NCBI GenBank assembly: GCA_002477465.1
Contig: DLPV01000048.1
Location: 1-36,872, forward strand
Length of the DNA: 36,872 nt
Direction: 5' to 3'
Source of the DNA: Gammaproteobacteria bacterium UBA7449
GTDB taxonomy: Bacteria; Pseudomonadota; Gammaproteobacteria; Pseudomonadales; Pseudohongiellaceae
The translations under genes were made by a program, and so were the position numbers. How positions within the stretch are numbered: position 1 is the stretch's first letter; each line of letters opens with the position of its first letter. Shown here in pieces: positions 33,274 through 36,872 of this stretch. Below the pieces are notes generated by a model. It saw nothing but the letters and a program-made list of their open reading frames with translations, did not search any database and was not told where the DNA came from.

Positions 33274-34629
33274 ATGGAAAAAATAAGCCGCGAAAACCTG
33301 CGCCCGGTACGCACTCTCAATATGCTCTCATCGAAAGAAATTCAGGGCTTGATGTCTTCTCAGGACAAGGTGCACAAACTGTTTCGCCAGTGTGCATTGG
33401 CAGTACTCAATGCCGGCAGCGACATGGATGACGTCACCCAGTTACTGGAAGCCTATCGTGATTTTGAAATTGAAGTGATTCCCCAATCCCGCGGGCCGAT
33501 CCTTTCGGTTGACAACGCGCCACCCACTGCCTTTGTCGATGGCAATATGATTCGCGCGGTGCAGGAGCACCTGTTCTCAGTCTTACGGGACGTGGTTTAT
33601 GTAAACCATGCACTCAATATTAGCTACGACCTCGACAGCAGACGCGGCGTCACCGATGCCGTATTCGATATCTTGCGCAATGCCGATATCGTGAGACCAA
33701 ACCTGCGGCCTGACCTGGCGGTATGCTGGGGTGGCCATTCCATTAGTCGCGCGGAATACGATTTTACCAAGGACGTTGGTTATCAGCTGGGCTTGCGTGG
33801 CCTGAACATCGCAACTGGTTGCGGCCCCGGAGCGATGAAAGGTCCAATGAAAGGGGCTGCCATAGGCCACTCCAAGCAATTGCAGGACATGCGCCGCTAT
33901 ATAGGCATTACCGAACCGGGAATTATCGCGGCCGAAGCGCCGAATCCTATCGTCAATGAGCTAGTTATTCTGCCAGACATCGAAAAGCGGCTGGAAGCCT
34001 TCGTGCGTCTGGCGCACTGCATCGTTGTCTTCCCTGGCGGGGCAGGCACTGCCGAAGAACTGCTCTACGTGTTGAGCTTACTCATGCACGAACGCAATGC
34101 AGACCAACGGCTGGGGTTAATTCTCGCGGCTTCAGAGGAAAGCAAAGATTATTTCGAAGCCTTTGATGCTTTCATCCGGGATACGCTGGGGGAAGCGGCC
34201 ACCCAACACTATGAAATCATCGTTGGTGATAGCGAGGAAGTGGCGCGACGGGCCAAACAGCACATCGTTGAATGCCGTAAGCACAGAATGAAACATGGTG
34301 CCGCCTATGGTTTCAATTGGGAGCTGTATATTCCCGCCGAGCTACAAACGCCGTTCGAGCCAACCCACGAAAACATGGCTGCCCTTGCGCTGGATTACTC
34401 GGTAAACCCTTACCAGCTAGCCTCGAATCTCCGAAAGGCGTTTTCTGGCATCGTCGCCGGCAACGTCAAACCCTTCGGGATTGAAGAGATTAAACAGCAC
34501 GGTCCTTATACCATGCAGGGCGATGAAAAGATCATGGCGCGACTGCAGGATATGCTGGACTCCTTCGTGGCGCAGCGTCGAATGAAAATCGATTTCGCCA
34601 ACTATAAGCCCTGCTGGATAATTCAGTAG
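33274..34629 (+). CDS. ppnN: Nucleotide 5'-monophosphate nucleosidase PpnN (YgdH)
   Basis: A 451-residue cytoplasmic enzyme of the LOG family that splits purine and pyrimidine nucleotides to base and ribose 5-phosphate and, in E. coli, is stimulated by (p)ppGpp. CWGGHSI (151-157) and TGCGPGAMKGPMKG (181-194) form the nucleotide-binding region, and PGGAGTAEE (254-262) is the LOG catalytic motif. The N- and C-terminal extensions (about 1-140 and 365-451) are those of the long PpnN form and not of short LOG proteins. Its own promoter precedes it. It is convergent with the DUF885 gene. Confidence 0.94.
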   Translation: MEKISRENLRPVRTLNMLSSKEIQGLMSSQDKVHKLFRQCALAVLNAGSDMDDVTQLLEAYRDFEIEVIPQSRGPILSVDNAPPTAFVDGNMIRAVQEHLFSVLRDVVYVNHALNISYDLDSRRGVTDAVFDILRNADIVRPNLRPDLAVCWGGHSISRAEYDFTKDVGYQLGLRGLNIATGCGPGAMKGPMKGAAIGHSKQLQDMRRYIGITEPGIIAAEAPNPIVNELVILPDIEKRLEAFVRLAHCIVVFPGGAGTAEELLYVLSLLMHERNADQRLGLILAASEESKDYFEAFDAFIRDTLGEAATQHYEIIVGDSEEVARRAKQHIVECRKHRMKHGAAYGFNWELYIPAELQTPFEPTHENMAALALDYSVNPYQLASNLRKAFSGIVAGNVKPFGIEEIKQHGPYTMQGDEKIMARLQDMLDSFVAQRRMKIDFANYKPCWIIQ

Positions 34630-34649
34630 GGCTCGGCTTACCCTATTTT
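34627..34649 (+). terminator. Weak terminator after ppnN
   Basis: TAGGG (34627-34631, overlapping the stop) pairs with CCCTA (34641-34645) and is followed by TTTT. The stem is only five bases. Confidence 0.4.
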
Positions 34650-34657
34650 GCTATGCG

Positions 34658-36535
34658 CTAGCCTTGTTTCACTGACTCGATCCAGCGCTCGATCTTGGCT
34701 TGCATTACGGGCATTGGCAAGGCACCTGAACCCAGCACGGTGTCATGAAAAGCCTTGATATCGAAGTCACTGCCCAATTCCTCCTCTGCCATGGCGCGAT
34801 ATTCCAGAATCTTCAGCATGCCGATCTTATAAGCTGTGGCCTGACCGGGATTGTTAAAGTAACGCCTAACCTCTGAACGTACTGAAGACTCTGGTCGCGG
34901 CGAATTCGCCAGCGCGTAGGCCACCGCCTGTTCCTGCGTCCAACCCTGGTCATGAATGCCAGTATCTACCACCAAGCGCACCGCCCGCCAGATTTCGCCA
35001 GACAATCTGCCCATGTCAGCATAGGGGTCCTGGTAACCGCCCATTTCCTTACCCAACAATTCCGCGTATAAGCCCCAACCCTCGCTGAAGGCAGTGTAGC
35101 CACGGATAGTGCGAAATCGCGGAACATTCTCCAGCTCCTGCTGAATGGAAATCTGCATGTGATGGCCCGGAACACCCTCGTGGTAAGACAGATTTTCCAG
35201 TCGGTTAATCGCTACGGCGCGCATATCGATCAGGTGCGCATAGAAGGTTCCGGGACGCGACCCATCTGCCGTGCCGCGGGCATAGTGGGCAGCACCGCCT
35301 GGAACCTCACGAAAAGCCTCCACCCGCCTCACCTGCAAACCTGCCTTCGGCAAGATGCCAAAAAAATCCGGCAGGCGAGTGTACATATCCGCCAGAATTT
35401 CATCGGCAAGCGCAAGGTAATCGGCACGCCCCTGATCCGTATTGGAATAGTAGAACTGGTCATCTTCGCGCATGAAATTAAAGAACGACTGCAGACTCCC
35501 CTCGAAACCAACCTGGCGCTTGATCGCCTCCATCTCTGACTGAATACGTGCAACCTCTGACAGACCAAGCCCATGGATCTCGTCGGCCGTCATATCCAGC
35601 GTGGTCATATTGCGCAAGCGCTCGGCGTAGTAGTCTTCTCCACTGGGCAGAGCGGAGGCCCCGGTAGCAACTTCGGGCACATCGCCTCGATCACTCTGCA
35701 GCCAGATCAGGATTTCATCATAGGCTGGCTTAAACTGGGTGAGCAGTGCATCTCTCGCCCTGCCCTCTAGCGCATCTCGCCCTGACGCGCTCACCACCCC
35801 CTCATCCGCAAGCGCATCTAATTTGCTTGTGATATCTGCCCAGATAGCTGAATCACCCTCAGCACTAAAAGGAGTGCCAGATGTCACACGTTGAATCTCA
35901 CTGATAGCCTGATCGTAATCGAAGTGTGGCGCCCTAATTCCATCAGCGACCGATAGCTTGGCCCGCTCCAGATATTGCCCCATATAGCGATTGGATTGGT
36001 TCAGCCGGGAAATATAGGCCTCCATATCCGCCACGGAATCTACATCCTGGTAATTGATCAAGCTGTTCGGCAAGCCTGTCTGCGGCCCGTTGCGACCGAA
36101 AATGTAGCGATGCCTGCGATAAGGCTGGCTGGCCTCCTCCCGCTCCAGCATGAATTCCCAGAGATCCCAGGATATTTTGCCTTCCTCGTTGAGCGCATCA
36201 CGGTCAAATGTCGCCTGCATTCTACTGACACTGTCCCGGCGCCAGCTCAATTGCCGATCCAACGCCGCTTCCGATACGTCATCCAGATCACCGTAATTAC
36301 TCTTGTCGCCTAGACGAGTCTTACTGAGAGGTGAAAAATCCAGTTCGACTGAGAACTCTTCATCCAACCAGGCATGGAATTCTCGCGTGGCTTCCTCAGC
36401 ATCCACGGCATCAGTTCCGGCCGACGCAATCGGGGTGGCTATTCCTGCTGCACGCTCTTGCACCACAGGCGCTTCGCCGCAGGCGACCAATAGAAAAACA
36501 GACATTAAAAAGGACAGAATCGAACGGATTGGCAT
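34658..36535 (-). CDS. DUF885-family lipoprotein, putative metallopeptidase-like
   Basis: A 625-residue envelope protein. The N-terminus MPIRSILSFLMSVFLLVACG has a lipobox ending in Cys, so it is predicted to be a lipoprotein. The DUF885 domain spans most of the rest, with YHEGVPGHHMQI as the His/Glu signature (HExxxGHH) that in relatives suggests zinc-dependent hydrolase function, and a later Gly-rich segment EGWGLYAELLGKEMGGY. ATG 36535 is chosen because GGAG lies six bases upstream; a TTG and an ATG upstream in frame are worse. Actual activity is unknown for most members. It is convergent with ppnN. Confidence 0.85.
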   Translation of the reverse strand: MPIRSILSFLMSVFLLVACGEAPVVQERAAGIATPIASAGTDAVDAEEATREFHAWLDEEFSVELDFSPLSKTRLGDKSNYGDLDDVSEAALDRQLSWRRDSVSRMQATFDRDALNEEGKISWDLWEFMLEREEASQPYRRHRYIFGRNGPQTGLPNSLINYQDVDSVADMEAYISRLNQSNRYMGQYLERAKLSVADGIRAPHFDYDQAISEIQRVTSGTPFSAEGDSAIWADITSKLDALADEGVVSASGRDALEGRARDALLTQFKPAYDEILIWLQSDRGDVPEVATGASALPSGEDYYAERLRNMTTLDMTADEIHGLGLSEVARIQSEMEAIKRQVGFEGSLQSFFNFMREDDQFYYSNTDQGRADYLALADEILADMYTRLPDFFGILPKAGLQVRRVEAFREVPGGAAHYARGTADGSRPGTFYAHLIDMRAVAINRLENLSYHEGVPGHHMQISIQQELENVPRFRTIRGYTAFSEGWGLYAELLGKEMGGYQDPYADMGRLSGEIWRAVRLVVDTGIHDQGWTQEQAVAYALANSPRPESSVRSEVRRYFNNPGQATAYKIGMLKILEYRAMAEEELGSDFDIKAFHDTVLGSGALPMPVMQAKIERWIESVKQG

Positions 36536-36786
36536 AAGAAACTCCATCAAAAATTCAGGTCGCCACGATACGGAATCCTGTCAATCAGTTCAAACGAATA
36601 TCCGTTTCAGCAACCCCATTTCCAAAGCAACTATGGCAATCGTGCGGGGGAATTGGGATACATGCATCGCTCAGCACGCCGTGAACCCATCCCTTGAGGC
36701 TCGGCGTGTCTCTACCTGCAACATAGGAATCCGCCGCCCACGAAAATACGTCCAGTTGAGATATATAGGAATTGAAATGAACAATG

Positions 36787-36812
36787 AAAAAGTACCAATA
36801 CTAAGAGAGTAT

Positions 36813-36816
<4 letters not shown>
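36787..36816 (-). terminator. Intrinsic terminator of the tRNA-Ile transcript, overlapping the CCA end
   Basis: ACCAATACT (36794-36802) and AGTATTGGT (36808-36816) form a perfect 9-bp stem with loop AAGAG. On the minus strand it is followed by ACTTTTTC. The 3'-CCA of the tRNA and the discriminator base lie inside the stem, so terminator and mature 3' end share bases. Confidence 0.75.

Positions 36817-36872
<56 letters not shown>

Overview
The window looks like a chromosomal segment of a free-living, aerobic, probably marine gammaproteobacterium. This is inferred from the gene set: a CysE close to the enterobacterial form, a PpnN/YgdH-type nucleosidase, an MltB-type transglycosylase, a PIN-PhoH protein, Feo iron uptake with a Fur-like box, heme A synthase, and many secreted oligotrophic-type proteins (PhoD, PHP, PQQ dehydrogenase, DUF885, DUF305-LVIVD). 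Genus cannot be fixed from the sequence alone. Gene density is high, intergenic regions are short, and no intact mobile element, CRISPR array or prophage was found.

Layout. 1-1.5 kb: a partial Ppx/GppA phosphatase and a bacterioferritin-associated ferredoxin on the minus strand. A Fur-like box separates these from feoA-feoB on the plus strand (1.58-3.96 kb), which are followed by a PMT/ArnT-like glycosyltransferase with an extra C-terminal domain. 6-11.1 kb: a two-domain SnoaL-like secreted protein, cysE, PhoH2, and a secreted helical-repeat protein with a TonB-like tail. 11.2-14.6 kb: a NIPSNAP protein convergent with a three-gene membrane operon (two paralogous four-helix proteins plus an unlisted 51-residue membrane protein), with a membrane-anchored AraC regulator upstream. 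14.9-19.8 kb: a small membrane-type protein whose frame is broken by an amber codon, a saccharopine-dehydrogenase-like reductase, ctaA, a lytic transglycosylase and a PilZ protein. 20-22.7 kb: a secreted HExxH protein, a two-part gene split at an A8 tract, and a pectinacetylesterase-family protein. 23-30.3 kb: a PhoD-PHP phosphoesterase pair, a glutamine-amidotransferase remnant, a PQQ dehydrogenase, fused remnants of a cytochrome P450 and an MDR reductase, and a cupin. 30.3-36.9 kb: a DUF305-LVIVD fusion, ppnN, a DUF885 lipoprotein, and the 3' part of tRNA-Ile(GAT).

How the genes work together. Iron acquisition (Feo) and iron mobilisation (Bfd) are arranged divergently around one Fur-type operator. 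Phosphate scavenging is suggested by PhoD directly followed by a PHP phosphoesterase. Envelope oxidation is represented by the PQQ enzyme and heme A synthesis. The segment from 26 to 29.6 kb shows gene decay, with three remnants in 3.5 kb.

The points most worth checking are the A8-tract split gene at 21.37 kb (programmed frameshift, transcriptional slippage or mutation), the DUF6644-like membrane pair with its small partner, the heme A synthase with Asn in place of a conserved heme-ligand His, and the DUF305-LVIVD fusion. No result here proves a new system. All family names come from recognising motifs by eye, not from searches.
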